Assembly (NCBI RefSeq): GCF_021483235.1
Contig: NZ_JAKEEC010000025.1
Location: forward strand, 1 to 62,571
Source: Arthrobacter alkaliphilus
GTDB taxonomy: Bacteria; Actinomycetota; Actinomycetes; Actinomycetales; Micrococcaceae
DNA: 62,571 nt
Direction of reading: 5' to 3'
Shown: positions 1-9,007 of the stretch, piece after piece
Layout of the letters: the number at the start of each line of letters is the position of its first letter
Numbering within the stretch: the stretch's first letter is position 1
Position numbers and translations under genes: made by a program
The notes under the pieces: model-generated
Told to the model about the DNA's origin: nothing
Databases searched by the model: none
What the model saw: only the letters and a program-made list of their open reading frames with translations

Positions 1-1
1 G

Positions 2-622
2 CTCACCGGGTACGGGATCGTCCCGGCCGCGTGGGCCAGGAACCTCCTGACCGGGAACAGGCCCGCCAAACCCGGCCAGCCCGAGCCCTTCCAGCCCGGC
101 CAGACAGAGCAGCCGGGGGATCAGGATTTTAAGGTCTGGCTCCGGCGCCTCTTCACCGCCCCCGGGACCGGGGAACTCCTCGCCGCGGACTCAAGGGCAC
201 GGTTCTTCCCGCCCGGGATGCGGCGCTTCATCCAGGCCCGCGACGCCACCTGCCACACCCCCTACTGCGACGCGCCCATCCGCCACTACGACCACATCAT
301 CCCCTGGCACCAAGGCGGCGCCACCAGCCTGGACAACGGGGCAGGCCTGTGCGAAGCCTGCAACCACACCAAAGAACTCCCCGGCTGGACAACACAGTCC
401 GGTACCGGCCCACGGCACGTCCTGGAAATCCGCACCCCCACCGGACACCACTACCGCTCCACAGCCCCACCCCTGCCGGGCAGTAATCAAGCGGGCGCCG
501 AGTTATCGGGCACACACCCGCCCGATACTGCGGCACCACATTCCGGGCGTCGACGACGCAAGCTCAGACAGCAGGCCAAGGCGCTGAAATACGCCCATGT
601 CGCGGAACTAGAGGTCGCCTAA
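2..622 (+). CDS. HNH endonuclease, DUF222/13E12 family (5' partial)
   Basis: The reading frame is open from the window edge, so only the C-terminal ~206 residues are present. The HNH core is visible: a CHTPYCD segment, then [20 protein letters not shown] and CNHTK, giving the His-Asp/Asn-His metal site and the paired cysteines of this family. These proteins are common and multicopy in Arthrobacter-type genomes, usually with an N-terminal DUF222 helical domain, which would lie upstream of this window. A basic tail with RRRRKLRQQ follows the HNH domain. The biological target of the family is unknown, so nuclease activity is inferred from the motif. Confidence 0.88.
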   Translation, partial: LTGYGIVPAAWARNLLTGNRPAKPGQPEPFQPGQTEQPGDQDFKVWLRRLFTAPGTGELLAADSRARFFPPGMRRFIQARDATCHTPYCDAPIRHYDHIIPWHQGGATSLDNGAGLCEACNHTKELPGWTTQSGTGPRHVLEIRTPTGHHYRSTAPPLPGSNQAGAELSGTHPPDTAAPHSGRRRRKLRQQAKALKYAHVAELEVA

Positions 623-626
623 GAAA

Positions 627-692
627 GCTATGCCGAGCCCGGCCCCGCTTCTTTCGGAGCTACGCCGAGCCCGGCCCCGCATCCTTCGGCGC
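627..692. repeat. Imperfect 32-bp tandem repeat across the 3' end of the histidine kinase gene
   Basis: Two near-identical copies, each starting GCTA(T/C)GCCGAGCCCGGCCCC, lie at about 627 and 659. Further 15-bp units based on GCATCCTTCGGCGCC continue to about 735 inside the kinase gene, where they encode its KDTA/KDAA tail. The kinase stop codon sits between the two 32-bp copies. This looks like slippage-driven expansion of a non-conserved C-terminus. Confidence 0.6.
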
Positions 693-1706
693 CGCATCCT
701 TCGGCGCTGTGTCTTTCGCAGCCGTGTCTTTCGCAGCAAGCGGCAGCGTGATCTTCATGACCGTTCCCCGCGGACCGCTGCGCTCGACCTCCACAGTGCC
801 TCGGGCTCCGGTGATGATCTCACGGACCAACGCCAAACCGATTCCAAAGCTACGCTGGCCCGGTGAACCTTGAGGGCTGTGTGTCCTCACGAAGCGGTCG
901 AAGATCCGGGCCTGGTCCACTCCCCTGATCCCGGCCCCGGAGTCCGAGACGGTGACCACCGCGCGATTGCCGAGCGCCGCCGTCGTAATTTCCACCTGGC
1001 CGCCAGCGGGAGTGTGCGCCAACGCGTTGTCTGCCAGAGCCAGTAGGGCGCGGCGGAAGCCATTGCTGTCAATGAGCGCAAGGGGACGGTCCTTTTCCGT
1101 CAGGGTGACGCGGACGTTTTTCTCCCCCGCAAGGTGTTGCAAGCTCTCGACGACGGCGCCCGCCACCTTCGCTAAATCGCTCGGTTCCGCGGCGGCATCC
1201 GGAGGCGAGCCGGTGGCTGCAACCAGCAATTCGTTGACGATGCCAGTGAGGGTCGCGGTGTCATTGCGGATTCGGGCGAGCGCCTCCCCCGTTTTCGAGT
1301 CCGCGGGGGCGTCACGCTGTGCGAGCTGGACGCGTGCGTCCAGGATGGCGAGCGGTGTGCGCAACTCGTGGCTGGCGTCCTGGACGAAGCGTCGCTGCAG
1401 CGCGAGCGCTTCCCCCAGCGGCCGGATGGCGCTGCGCGCACTGAGCCAGCCGATGGCACCGGCAAGGAGGATCCCTACGATGCCGGCAGCGATCATGGCC
1501 TTCAGGAGGTCCTTTGTATCCAGATATGCATAGCCGGAGTCGGTTTCGCCCGGCCCCGGCAGCGTTGGATGCTGCACCTGGTTGAAGAGGTAGATCGCGG
1601 CGGCCGTCAGCAGGCAAAGAACCAAGACGGCACATGCCACGCTGATCCGCAATGCGATCTTGAGCGAGGCCTTGCGGAGGGTCGCGTGATCCGGTTTTTC
1701 AATCAT
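660..1706 (-). CDS. Two-component sensor histidine kinase
   Basis: Membrane histidine kinase of 348 residues that would autophosphorylate and signal to the response regulator encoded just upstream. Two membrane segments (about 19-41 and 70-90) flank a short ~28-residue extracytoplasmic loop, so the stimulus is probably sensed in or near the membrane. The dimerisation box reads FVQDASHELRTPLA with the phospho-acceptor His near 113. ATPase boxes include an N box (DNALAH), DSGAGI and FGIGLAL. The C-terminus ends in a degenerate AAKDTA-type repeat with no counterpart in the family. Its start overlaps the regulator gene by 8 bp, so the pair is translationally coupled. Confidence 0.93.
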   Translation of the reverse strand: MIEKPDHATLRKASLKIALRISVACAVLVLCLLTAAAIYLFNQVQHPTLPGPGETDSGYAYLDTKDLLKAMIAAGIVGILLAGAIGWLSARSAIRPLGEALALQRRFVQDASHELRTPLAILDARVQLAQRDAPADSKTGEALARIRNDTATLTGIVNELLVAATGSPPDAAAEPSDLAKVAGAVVESLQHLAGEKNVRVTLTEKDRPLALIDSNGFRRALLALADNALAHTPAGGQVEITTAALGNRAVVTVSDSGAGIRGVDQARIFDRFVRTHSPQGSPGQRSFGIGLALVREIITGARGTVEVERSGPRGTVMKITLPLAAKDTAAKDTAPKDAAPKDAGPGSA

Positions 1707-2373
1707 GGGGCTCCCCGATCTGGTATCCGAGGCCGTGGACCGTCCGGATGACCGATTTGGAAATCTTGCGGCGCAGGTGGTGGACGTAGGTGTCGATCAC
1801 GCCTGGCTGGTCCGAGGGGTGGAACAGGGCTTTGATGAGGTCTTCGCGGGTGAAGACACGCTCTGGTTCGTGGGCCAGGACTTCAAGGAGCGCGGCCTCC
1901 TTCGCCGTCAGGGTAACGACGGAACCGTACATGGAGCGGATGGAGCGGGCACCGGCGTCGAACTCCCAATCCCCGATCCCCAGGGTCTGCGGCGGCGGCG
2001 TGTACGTTCTGGTGAGGGCCCGCAAGCGGGCGGCCAGTTCCATGGCGTCGAACGGTTTGCTCATGTAGTCGTTCGCCCCGGCATCGAGGCCCAGGATCTT
2101 CTCGTCGGTGGCCCCGAGCGCCGTCAGGATGAGGATCGGGGTGGCAATCCCCTTGGCGCGAAGGGCCTTGATCAAGGCGATGCCGTCCATGACCGGCAGG
2201 CCCCGGTCAATGACCATCGCATCCCAAGGTTGTGTCAAGGCGAGGTGGAGCCCATCGTGCCCGTTGACAGCCAAGCGGACGGAGAAATCCGGTTCCAGGA
2301 GTTCGCTGATGAGCGGCCCCAGGGCCGAGTCGTCTTCGACCAAGAGGATGGCGGGCCGCTCAGCTGTTGTCAT
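1699..2373 (-). CDS. OmpR/PhoB-type response regulator
   Basis: A 224-residue DNA-binding response regulator. The receiver domain starts ILLVEDDSA, carries the phospho-acceptor Asp near 56 (VIDRGLPVMDG) and ends with the conserved Lys in YMSKPFD. A winged-helix output domain follows from about residue 125 (LTAKEAALLEVLA, then TYVHHLRRKI and GLGYQI), placing it in the OmpR class. It is preceded by GGAAG about ten bases before the ATG. It lies 27 bp downstream of the DedA gene and overlaps the cognate kinase, so it probably belongs to a four-gene transcript beginning at the PAP2 gene. Its targets are not visible here. Confidence 0.94.
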   Translation of the reverse strand: MTTAERPAILLVEDDSALGPLISELLEPDFSVRLAVNGHDGLHLALTQPWDAMVIDRGLPVMDGIALIKALRAKGIATPILILTALGATDEKILGLDAGANDYMSKPFDAMELAARLRALTRTYTPPPQTLGIGDWEFDAGARSIRSMYGSVVTLTAKEAALLEVLAHEPERVFTREDLIKALFHPSDQPGVIDTYVHHLRRKISKSVIRTVHGLGYQIGEPHD

Positions 2374-2400
2374 GCTGTCTATTCTTCCGTCAAACGCCTG

Positions 2401-3051
2401 TTAGTCCTGTGCGGGCCCGTTCGCGGCTCCTACCTTGGCCTTTCGCCGCTTTTTGAGCAATTCGACTCCCCACGGCAGGACAGAGACCGCAACCATGACC
2501 ACGGCGATGGCGTCAATGTTGTTTGCGATGAACTCGTAGTGTCCCAACCAGGAGCCCAGGAGTGTCACCGACGTTGCCCAAATGACCGCGCCAGCGATGT
2601 TCCACAGGGTGAAGGACTTGTAGTTGTAGCGCGCGATGCCTGCGCTAAGTGGTGCAAACGTCCGCACAATGGGAACAAAGCGGGCTAAGACGATCGCGGG
2701 ACCGCCACGGCGCTTGAAGAATTCTTCGGCCGTGTCCAGGTGAGCGGTCTTCAGTACCTTGGCGTCGTCCTTGAACCAGCGCCGTCCGAACCTGCGTCCC
2801 AACATGTAGCCGATCTGGTCGCCCGCGATGGCGGCGAACGATACGACGGCGATCAACACCGGCAATGCAAGGTTCATTTGCTGGTGCAGCAGGCCGGTGG
2901 TGAACAGCAAGGAGTCACCGGGCAGGAACGGGAAGAGGAGACCGGATTCGATGAAGACGATCAGCGCCACCACGCCCAGCGCCGCCGGGCCTAGGTCGTG
3001 CAGGAGGGTGGTGGGATCAAGGAAAGCGGGCATGGCGGAAAGTACGTGCAT
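2401..3051 (-). CDS. DedA family integral membrane protein
   Basis: A 216-residue DedA/SNARE-associated membrane protein. The family signature is present: FIESGLLFPFLPGDSLLFTTG near the N-terminus, then GDQIGYMLGRRFGRRWF, and FVPIVRTFAPLSAG with its conserved Arg, followed by C-terminal membrane helices. DedA proteins are implicated in membrane homeostasis, and some members recycle undecaprenyl phosphate across the membrane. A GAGGAGG ribosome site precedes the ATG, and only 11 bp separate it from the PAP2 phosphatase stop. The pairing with a lipid-phosphate phosphatase and a two-component system suggests a role in polyprenyl or phospholipid phosphate recycling; that is inference. Confidence 0.92.
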   Translation of the reverse strand: MHVLSAMPAFLDPTTLLHDLGPAALGVVALIVFIESGLLFPFLPGDSLLFTTGLLHQQMNLALPVLIAVVSFAAIAGDQIGYMLGRRFGRRWFKDDAKVLKTAHLDTAEEFFKRRGGPAIVLARFVPIVRTFAPLSAGIARYNYKSFTLWNIAGAVIWATSVTLLGSWLGHYEFIANNIDAIAVVMVAVSVLPWGVELLKKRRKAKVGAANGPAQD

Positions 3052-3062
3052 GGGGGTCCTCC

Positions 3063-3845
3063 TCAGGATCCGTGTGCTGGGTTCGCGGCTGCTGTTTCAG
3101 AGGCCGCTTCAAGGCCGGCACCAAATGGCAGCCGCGCGAAAACGCGAGGTACGTACCGGTTCCAGAGGCCGGCCAAAACGATCACTGCGGCACTGGTGGC
3201 CAGGAAGGACGCCACCACGTCGCTGGGGTAATGGACCCCGATGTAGATGCGGGACCACGCCACCACCACGGCCAGGACAGCGCCGACCCACGCGGTGACG
3301 ACGCCCCAGCGGGTTCCCCGGACCAGGAAGTACAGGGCGAAGGCGAGCGCCACGGCGAAGGCAGTGTGGCCGCTGGGAAAGCTGTTGGAACCCGTTTCCG
3401 GTGCCAAGGGGTCGAAGAGAAGCGCGGGGTCGGGCCGGTGCCGGGCAACGATGAGTTTGAATGCCTCGCTGGCCACCCAACCCGAGCATGCGAAGAGCAC
3501 AAACATGGCCGCCCGCACGAAGGACTTTCGGACCAGCAAAACGTACAAGCCGATCACCAGCACAAGGCACACACCCGCCACGGGGGCGAAAAGGAAGTTC
3601 AGTGCCATGGCCGCCGTGGTCAGAGTACCCGAGTGATGCCGGCTGAGTTCCTGGTCCACGCCAAGTTCGCTGCTGGTCACGCCGGACACCGACTGCACGC
3701 TGAAGCCGAGCGCGAGGACTGCCGCAGCGAGGACAACGCCCCACAAAAGCCAGTACCTGGGCTGGGGAAGCAGCGGCACGCTGTGACGAACGACGGCGGA
3801 AGGGTGGCCTTCCGCGGAAGCGTGCTGCTCGGGGTGTGATGGCAT
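3063..3845 (-). CDS. PAP2-family lipid phosphatase
   Basis: Integral membrane phosphatase of 260 residues. The three PAP2 motifs are visible: KLIVARHRPDP, the SFPSGHT box, and SRIYIGVHYPSDV. Several hydrophobic helices surround them. Family members dephosphorylate phosphatidate or undecaprenyl pyrophosphate. The ATG at 3845 is chosen because GGAG lies five bases upstream; the frame stays open for about 88 further codons, but that extension is unlike the family and runs into the divergent hydrolase gene. First gene of the PAP2-dedA-regulator-kinase block. The specific substrate cannot be told from sequence. Confidence 0.9.
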   Translation of the reverse strand: MPSHPEQHASAEGHPSAVVRHSVPLLPQPRYWLLWGVVLAAAVLALGFSVQSVSGVTSSELGVDQELSRHHSGTLTTAAMALNFLFAPVAGVCLVLVIGLYVLLVRKSFVRAAMFVLFACSGWVASEAFKLIVARHRPDPALLFDPLAPETGSNSFPSGHTAFAVALAFALYFLVRGTRWGVVTAWVGAVLAVVVAWSRIYIGVHYPSDVVASFLATSAAVIVLAGLWNRYVPRVFARLPFGAGLEAASETAAANPAHGS

Positions 3846-4013
3846 GGTGTCTCCGGTTCTGGGGTGACGGCCGTTGTGCGGCTTGCTTCCACTCTCCCGC
3901 GGAGCACTTAAGAAGCTCTTAAGAACTGCCGGCCACGGCCGTTCCCCTTGACCCGCAGGTGGCTTGACAGCAGAGTTTAGGAACATACTGTCCGCAACGT
4001 CGAAGGGTCTGGA

Positions 4014-4811
4014 ATGTCCGAATTTGCGATCTCGAAAGATGGTGCCCGCATCGGGTACGACCAGTACGGCGAGGGACCTGCCGTGATCCTTGTTGGCGGC
4101 GCAATGCAATTCAGGGCCTTCGACTCCAACACCGTCGAGATGGCGAAGCTCCTGGCCGCCAAGGGGTTCACGGTGCTGAACTACGACAGGCGTGGCCGGG
4201 GGGAAAGCGCCGAGGCGCTGTCCCTTACCCTGAAGGACAACATCGACGATCTCGCCACGCTCATCGAGATCGCGGGCGGCGAGGCTGCGCTCTTCGGCAG
4301 CTCTTCGGGCGGCTCGATCTCCCTGGCCGCGGCTGCCGCGGGCCTGCCGGTCACGAAGCTGGCACTGTGGGAGACCCCCTTGAGCGATGAACTCGGCACC
4401 GGCGGGGCTGAATTCTTCGCCGGGCTCCAGGAGCGGATCGCTTCCGGCGACAAGGCCGGCACCATCGAGTACTACATGAAAGACATGCCGCCCGAGTGGC
4501 TGGCCGGCGCCAAGAGCAGCCCGGCATGGCCCATCATGCTTGAGTTGGGTCCCAGCCTTTCCGCCGACGCCGAATCCCTCGCCTGGACCCAGTCCGCGCC
4601 GCGGGCCGAGCTATGGTCCGGCATTACCCAGCCCACCGTCGCGATCGTCGGCGAGCAAACAGTGCCGATCATGCCGAATGCAGCCGACTCGATCGTGGCC
4701 AACCTCCCGAATGCGCGCAAGATAACCATTCCGGCTGCCAACCACAGCTGGGAACCCGGCGTGATGGCGGAAGCGCTGGCTGAATTCCTCGCAGAACCGC
4801 CCAAGAACTGA
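4014..4811 (+). CDS. Alpha/beta hydrolase
   Basis: A 265-residue alpha/beta-hydrolase fold protein without a signal peptide. The oxyanion region reads VILVGGAM, followed by NYDRRGRGESAE, the nucleophile elbow GSSSGG (Ser near 97), an acidic residue in the C-terminal half (IVGEQT region) and the catalytic His in ANHSWEP near the C-terminus. This is a complete Ser-Asp-His layout of the type found in small esterases and haloperoxidase-like hydrolases. The start follows GAAGGG. It is divergent from the PAP2 gene, with about 168 bp between starts. Substrate unknown. Confidence 0.88.
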   Translation: MSEFAISKDGARIGYDQYGEGPAVILVGGAMQFRAFDSNTVEMAKLLAAKGFTVLNYDRRGRGESAEALSLTLKDNIDDLATLIEIAGGEAALFGSSSGGSISLAAAAAGLPVTKLALWETPLSDELGTGGAEFFAGLQERIASGDKAGTIEYYMKDMPPEWLAGAKSSPAWPIMLELGPSLSADAESLAWTQSAPRAELWSGITQPTVAIVGEQTVPIMPNAADSIVANLPNARKITIPAANHSWEPGVMAEALAEFLAEPPKN

Positions 4812-4826
4812 CGCGCCCGCTCCCAT

Positions 4827-5756
4827 ATGGAACTGGCCGCGACCGCCGTCGACCTTTACGCGCTCGTCCCCTCGGGATTCACTGCGGCCCGCGCCGCGCG
4901 CGCCAAGGAAGCCAAGTCCGCCGGGGACGCCGAACTGGCGAAGCAGATTGCCCGGTTGCCCAAACCGTCGACGGCGGCGTGGGCGGTCAACATGCTGGTT
5001 CGGCACGGAACCAAGGAATTCGCTGGCGTCCTGGAACTCGGCGAATCCCTTGGGAAGGCGCAGGCGGAACAGGACCACGAACGCCTGCGAACGCTCGGCC
5101 AGCAGCGGCCGCGCGTGCTGGGTGCCGCCGTCGAGCAGGCCCGGGCGGTGGCGCAGGGCCTGGGCGTGAAGGTAAGCGATGCCGCGGCGTTGGAAATCGA
5201 GGCAACTCTCCGGGCCGCCATGACGGATCCCGGAGCGGCAGCGGCGTTGCGCAGCGGGCAACTCGTGCGATCCCTGTCGACGAACGGCTTGGAACCGGTG
5301 GACCTCTCGGGGGCCTTGGCAGTTCCGGACTCCGTGGCGCTACCGGATTCCGCTGCGTCGCCGAGCGCACTTCCCGCGGCCGGTACCAAGGAAAAGCCCG
5401 ACGACGGCGGCCAGCAACGCGCGCGGGCAGACTCACGGAAGGAACGGGAGGCAGCACAACGCGAACGCAAGAAGGCGCAGGCCGCCCTGGCCGAGGCCGA
5501 ACGGACGGCGGAGAAGGCCGACGTCGAACTCGCCAAAGCCGAGCGCGAAAAGGCCGAAGCCGTGCAGCGCAAGGAAAAACTCGCCCTAGAGGTCAAAGCC
5601 GCCAAGGACAAACTGGCCGCGCTTCAAGAGGACCTCGCCGCCATGGAGTGGAAGATCACTGTGGCCGAAAAGAACCGCAAAGTGGCCGCGAGGGAAGCCA
5701 GCCAGGAACACCGGGCCGCGGAAACCGCACGAAGGCGGCTGGAAGGGCTGCGGTAG
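4827..5756 (+). CDS. Conserved coiled-coil protein of unknown function
   Basis: A 309-residue protein that I do not assign to a named family. The N-terminal third contains the pattern DLYALVPSGFTAARAARAKE and LPKPSTAAWAVNMLVRH, which looks like a conserved small helical domain. A variable alanine- and proline-rich linker covers about 165-200. The C-terminal ~110 residues are highly charged (RKEREAAQRERKKAQAAL and following) and would form a long coiled coil. No signal peptide or membrane segment. It begins 15 bp after the alpha/beta hydrolase stop with no obvious ribosome site, so translation is probably coupled to it. Confidence 0.75.
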   Translation: MELAATAVDLYALVPSGFTAARAARAKEAKSAGDAELAKQIARLPKPSTAAWAVNMLVRHGTKEFAGVLELGESLGKAQAEQDHERLRTLGQQRPRVLGAAVEQARAVAQGLGVKVSDAAALEIEATLRAAMTDPGAAAALRSGQLVRSLSTNGLEPVDLSGALAVPDSVALPDSAASPSALPAAGTKEKPDDGGQQRARADSRKEREAAQRERKKAQAALAEAERTAEKADVELAKAEREKAEAVQRKEKLALEVKAAKDKLAALQEDLAAMEWKITVAEKNRKVAAREASQEHRAAETARRRLEGLR

Positions 5757-5807
5757 GACAGAGGTTGCGTCCGAAATACCGGACGATCGCTGGCTTATTC
5801 TAGGAGA

Positions 5808-6647
5808 ATGAATAGTCATTCGGCGCGACCCAAGGCTCCAGCGGCGGCGCAAGTGCTGGCGGTCCTTCGGTACGTCGCGGGCCAAGCGGGCCCGGTCAGC
5901 GCGTCCGTCATTGCGCGCGACCTCGACCTGCCTCGGTCCACCACATATCAGCTGATTGCCTCGCTTATCGACGACGGCTTCCTGGTGCACCTCCCCGAGG
6001 AACGCAAGTACGCCTTGGGGGTGACGGCCCACGAGCTCGGGACCGGATACTCCCGGCAAGCTCCAATCCAACGGATCGCCCGGCACCCGCTGTCCCGGCT
6101 CGTAGCCCGGACCCGCCGGACCGCACACCTTGCCGTGATGCACGGCCGCGACGTGGTGTACGTCATCGAGGAGCGGGCGCCGCGTCAACGGCCCCTCGTC
6201 ACGGACACCGGCGTTCGCCTTCCGGCGCACTTGACGGCCAGCGGCCGTGCCATGATGGCCCAGATGGATCCGGCCCAAGTGGCTGCGTTGTTCCCGGGAC
6301 CGGAGGCCTTCGCCGTCCGCAACAGCAACGGCCCGCAGTCCCTGCCCGCTTTGCAGGACCTGCTGGCCCGGGCGCGCTCGCTCGGATACGCCTGGGAGCA
6401 GGACGAGGTGACCGAAGGGTTTTCCTCCGTAGCGGTCGCGGTCCTCGACCGGCAGCGCTACCCGGTGGCCAGCGTGACGTTGACGGTCTCCAACCGCGCG
6501 TTTCCGGGCGGCCCGAGGCGGCAGGCGAAGGACGCCGAGACGGCCGAGGAGAGGGCCGTCCGGATCGAAGACGTCGCCCGGGAGTGGGTTCCCGAAGTCA
6601 CCAGGTGCGCCAGGGAAATCTCGAGGCGGCTGGGTCCGCAGGCCTAG
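5808..6647 (+). CDS. IclR-family transcriptional regulator
   Basis: A 279-residue regulator. An N-terminal winged helix-turn-helix (about 14-75: VLAVLRYVAGQAGPVSASVI, then LDLPRSTTYQLIASL and DDGFLVH) is followed by an IclR effector domain (about 90-270, including VVYVIEERAP, LPAHLTASGRAMMA, and GYAWEQDEVTEGFSSVAVAV). The annotated ATG has GGAG only one base upstream, so translation may start slightly differently or be leaderless. It converges on the NCS1 permease gene with a 4-bp overlap. By context it may control uptake or breakdown of the permease substrate, but no operator was identified. Confidence 0.92.
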   Translation: MNSHSARPKAPAAAQVLAVLRYVAGQAGPVSASVIARDLDLPRSTTYQLIASLIDDGFLVHLPEERKYALGVTAHELGTGYSRQAPIQRIARHPLSRLVARTRRTAHLAVMHGRDVVYVIEERAPRQRPLVTDTGVRLPAHLTASGRAMMAQMDPAQVAALFPGPEAFAVRNSNGPQSLPALQDLLARARSLGYAWEQDEVTEGFSSVAVAVLDRQRYPVASVTLTVSNRAFPGGPRRQAKDAETAEERAVRIEDVAREWVPEVTRCAREISRRLGPQA

Positions 6648-8122
6648 GCCGTTGCGGCGTTCGCCGCGGCGCCCTCTCGAAGATCCATGGCCTCCGCGTC
6701 GACCCGTGGGTAGATCATGTGGGCCGGAGCGTTGGAGTTCCTTCGTGCAAGCGGGTAGAACACCGCCGCCGTGACCACGAGTCCCACGAGCCAGGAGATG
6801 TCGGCCCCGCCCAGCAAGGCGGTCATCGGGCCGGTGTAGAGGGTCTGCGCCAAGAACGGAATCTGGACGACGATGCCGATCGCATAGCTGAGCAGCGCAG
6901 TCTTGTTCCAGCGCCCGTAGCGCCCGTTCACGTCGTACAGAGCCGGAATATCCACCTTTTCCTTGGAGACCAAGTAGTAATCCACCAGGTTGATGGAGCT
7001 CCACGGGATAAACACCATGAGCAGGAGTAGGGCGAAGTTCTTGAAGTTGGCGATGAAGTCCGGGGAGGCAAGCACTGCGATGAGCACCGAAAGGCCGATG
7101 AAGCCGATCACGTAGGCGAACCGGGTCCAGGAGGCTACCGCGGCCTTGCGGGTGAAGGCAGTGACGGAGGTGAGCATGGTCATGTAGCCGCCGTAGGCAT
7201 TCAGGGTGTTGACGGTCAGTTTTCCTGTGACGATCACGAGGTAGATGACGACGGCGATCAGGCCGCCGCCGCTGAGGTTCCCGAGGAAAGCGACCTGGCC
7301 GTCCAGGAACCTCGAGCCCTTGGGCAAGGCGAGTGCCGCGAAGAGGGCACCCAGGGTCATGGACCATTGCGAACCAAGAACCGTGCCGAAGTATGCGGAC
7401 ATGAAGGTCTTGCGCACCGGGGTGTTGGAGGGGAGGTAGCGAGAGTAGTCGGCCACGTACGGGCCGTAGGTGAGCTGCCATCCTGCGCCGAGGGAAATCG
7501 CGAGCAGGAACGTGGGAAATTCGAAGCCGCCTGCCCCGAGCAGCGCACCGACGTCCTGGGTAAACAGCAACCTGATGCCGAGGTAGGTGAAGCCCAGCAC
7601 GCCCACGATCGTGGCGATGCGGCCCAGCATGTGGATGTACTTGTAGCCAAGTGTCGCCACCAGCACGGTCAGTGCTCCGAAAAGGACCATGCCAACGGCC
7701 GGGGTTCCCGTGTGCGTGATTTGGTCCACGGCCTGCCCAGCCAGGACCGTACCCGTCGCGGCGAAGCCGAGGTACATGACGACCACCAGCACCAGTGGGA
7801 TCACCGCCCCGAAAATGCCGAACTGAGCCCGGCTTGAGATCATCTGGGGCAAGCCGAGCTTCGGGCCTTGTGCCGCGTGCAGCGCCATGACCGCGCCACC
7901 CAGGAGGTTTCCGACCAGCAGGCCGAGGATGGCCCACAGTGCGTCAGCACCGAAAAGCACCGCCAACGCGCCGTCGACTATGGCGGTGATCTGCATGTTC
8001 GCCCCGAACCAGAGCGTGAACTGCTGGGCCGGCGAACCGTGGCGTTCATTTTCCGGGACAAAGTCTATGGAGCGGCGCTCGACGCGCGGCCCGCCTGTTC
8101 CCGCTTTTCCTGTGGCCTGCAT
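6644..8122 (-). CDS. NCS1-family permease (purine/cytosine/hydantoin type), copy 1
   Basis: Twelve-helix membrane transporter of 492 residues. The N-terminal family signature is clear: RSIDFVPENERHG, then FTLWFGANMQITAIVDGAL, with GPKLGLPQMISSRAQFG in helix 3. The cytoplasmic loop PWSSINLVDYYLV is also typical of NCS1 carriers, which take up nucleobases, allantoin, hydantoins or thiamine by cation symport. AAGGA lies six bases upstream of the ATG. It is downstream of, and co-directional with, the GntR gene (96-bp gap). A second member of the same family lies at 10826-12274, so the locus has two related but clearly diverged carriers. Confidence 0.93.
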   Translation of the reverse strand: MQATGKAGTGGPRVERRSIDFVPENERHGSPAQQFTLWFGANMQITAIVDGALAVLFGADALWAILGLLVGNLLGGAVMALHAAQGPKLGLPQMISSRAQFGIFGAVIPLVLVVVMYLGFAATGTVLAGQAVDQITHTGTPAVGMVLFGALTVLVATLGYKYIHMLGRIATIVGVLGFTYLGIRLLFTQDVGALLGAGGFEFPTFLLAISLGAGWQLTYGPYVADYSRYLPSNTPVRKTFMSAYFGTVLGSQWSMTLGALFAALALPKGSRFLDGQVAFLGNLSGGGLIAVVIYLVIVTGKLTVNTLNAYGGYMTMLTSVTAFTRKAAVASWTRFAYVIGFIGLSVLIAVLASPDFIANFKNFALLLLMVFIPWSSINLVDYYLVSKEKVDIPALYDVNGRYGRWNKTALLSYAIGIVVQIPFLAQTLYTGPMTALLGGADISWLVGLVVTAAVFYPLARRNSNAPAHMIYPRVDAEAMDLREGAAANAATA

Positions 8123-8218
8123 GCCTGTTCCTTACTTTGACAACCGAAGTCCGACGTCCCCAACTGAGAATCAATCAGAGCACGCGAAGTGACGGCCATC
8201 ACCGAAAGGAAGCCATAT

Positions 8219-9007
8219 TTAGTCCGACATCCCGGACGATAGGCCCATGAACATCGTTTTGTGCAACACATCTACGTGCCGCCGCGAGACCTCCACCGCC
8301 GCGCGATCGTCGCCGGCGCGGAGCGCGTTCACGAGGGCGATGTGATCCCGGTTGGATTCCCGGAGGAACTCGATGGGGTACGGAATGAAGTAGGCATAGA
8401 GTTCTGCCAATGCCTCGTTGTAGGCATCGACTGCCGGACCCAGTCCGGAGGACACCGCGACGAGTTGGTGGAACTGCTTGTCGACTTGGTGATACTCGGA
8501 CCAGTTGCCGGACCGGGCCATGACACCGGCCAGCCGCTCCAACTCGTCGAGTTGTCTGCCAGTGGCGTTGATCGCGGCAAAATGGGTGACCGCGCATTCG
8601 AAGAGCATCCGCCGGTCTACCAAACGGTTCACCGCGCGGGATTCGGCCGGCGAGGCGGAAAGTTCCTTGAGCACTTCGCCGGGCGGCTCGTCGGCGACGA
8701 ACGTTCCGCCGCCGCGTCCCCGCCGACGCACAACAACACCCTGCTCGGCCAAACTGGCCAAGGCTCGGCGTGCCGTGATCGGGCTGACCGAAAGGCCCAA
8801 CGCGACCTCCTGCTGGTCAGGAAGCCGCTCCCCGGGCTGAAGCAGACCCAGCGAGATGGCCATGCCGATCCGCAGCCGCACGGCGTCGATGGCGCTCCTG
8901 CGGTCGATCCCCAGCAAAGCGGCAGCTTCGATGGGCGAATCACCCATGGCGTCCTCCAGCTGACGGGTCATATCGGCTACTTTACGGGGCAAAATCCACC
9001 TTTCCAT
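8219..9007 (-). CDS. GntR-family regulator with FCD domain
   Basis: A 262-residue regulator when started at the ATG ending at 9007. A GntR winged helix (about 45-105: LRIGMAISLGLLQPGERLPD, then SVSPITARRALASLAEQG) precedes an all-helical FCD ligand domain. That domain contains the metal-binding pattern with HFAAINATG, the QVDKQFHQLVA segment and a closing RRHVDVLH. Longer starts run into the divergent hydrolase gene and lack a ribosome site; an internal ATG at 8971 is an alternative. Divergent from the two carbon-nitrogen hydrolases and upstream of permease copy 1, it probably controls both transcripts from the AT-rich 9008-9066 spacer. Confidence 0.9.
   Translation of the reverse strand: MERWILPRKVADMTRQLEDAMGDSPIEAAALLGIDRRSAIDAVRLRIGMAISLGLLQPGERLPDQQEVALGLSVSPITARRALASLAEQGVVVRRRGRGGGTFVADEPPGEVLKELSASPAESRAVNRLVDRRMLFECAVTHFAAINATGRQLDELERLAGVMARSGNWSEYHQVDKQFHQLVAVSSGLGPAVDAYNEALAELYAYFIPYPIEFLRESNRDHIALVNALRAGDDRAAVEVSRRHVDVLHKTMFMGLSSGMSD

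Noticed and set aside
1705..2688. 327-codon plus-strand ORF opposite the response regulator
   Set aside because: Low-complexity shadow of the regulator and DedA genes, with no recognisable domain.
5586..7937. Very long open frame (over 780 codons) on the minus strand
   Set aside because: It is antisense to the coiled-coil and IclR genes and runs out of frame through the NCS1 permease. Its translation is Arg/Gly/Pro-rich with no family motif, while the overlapped genes have clear domains.
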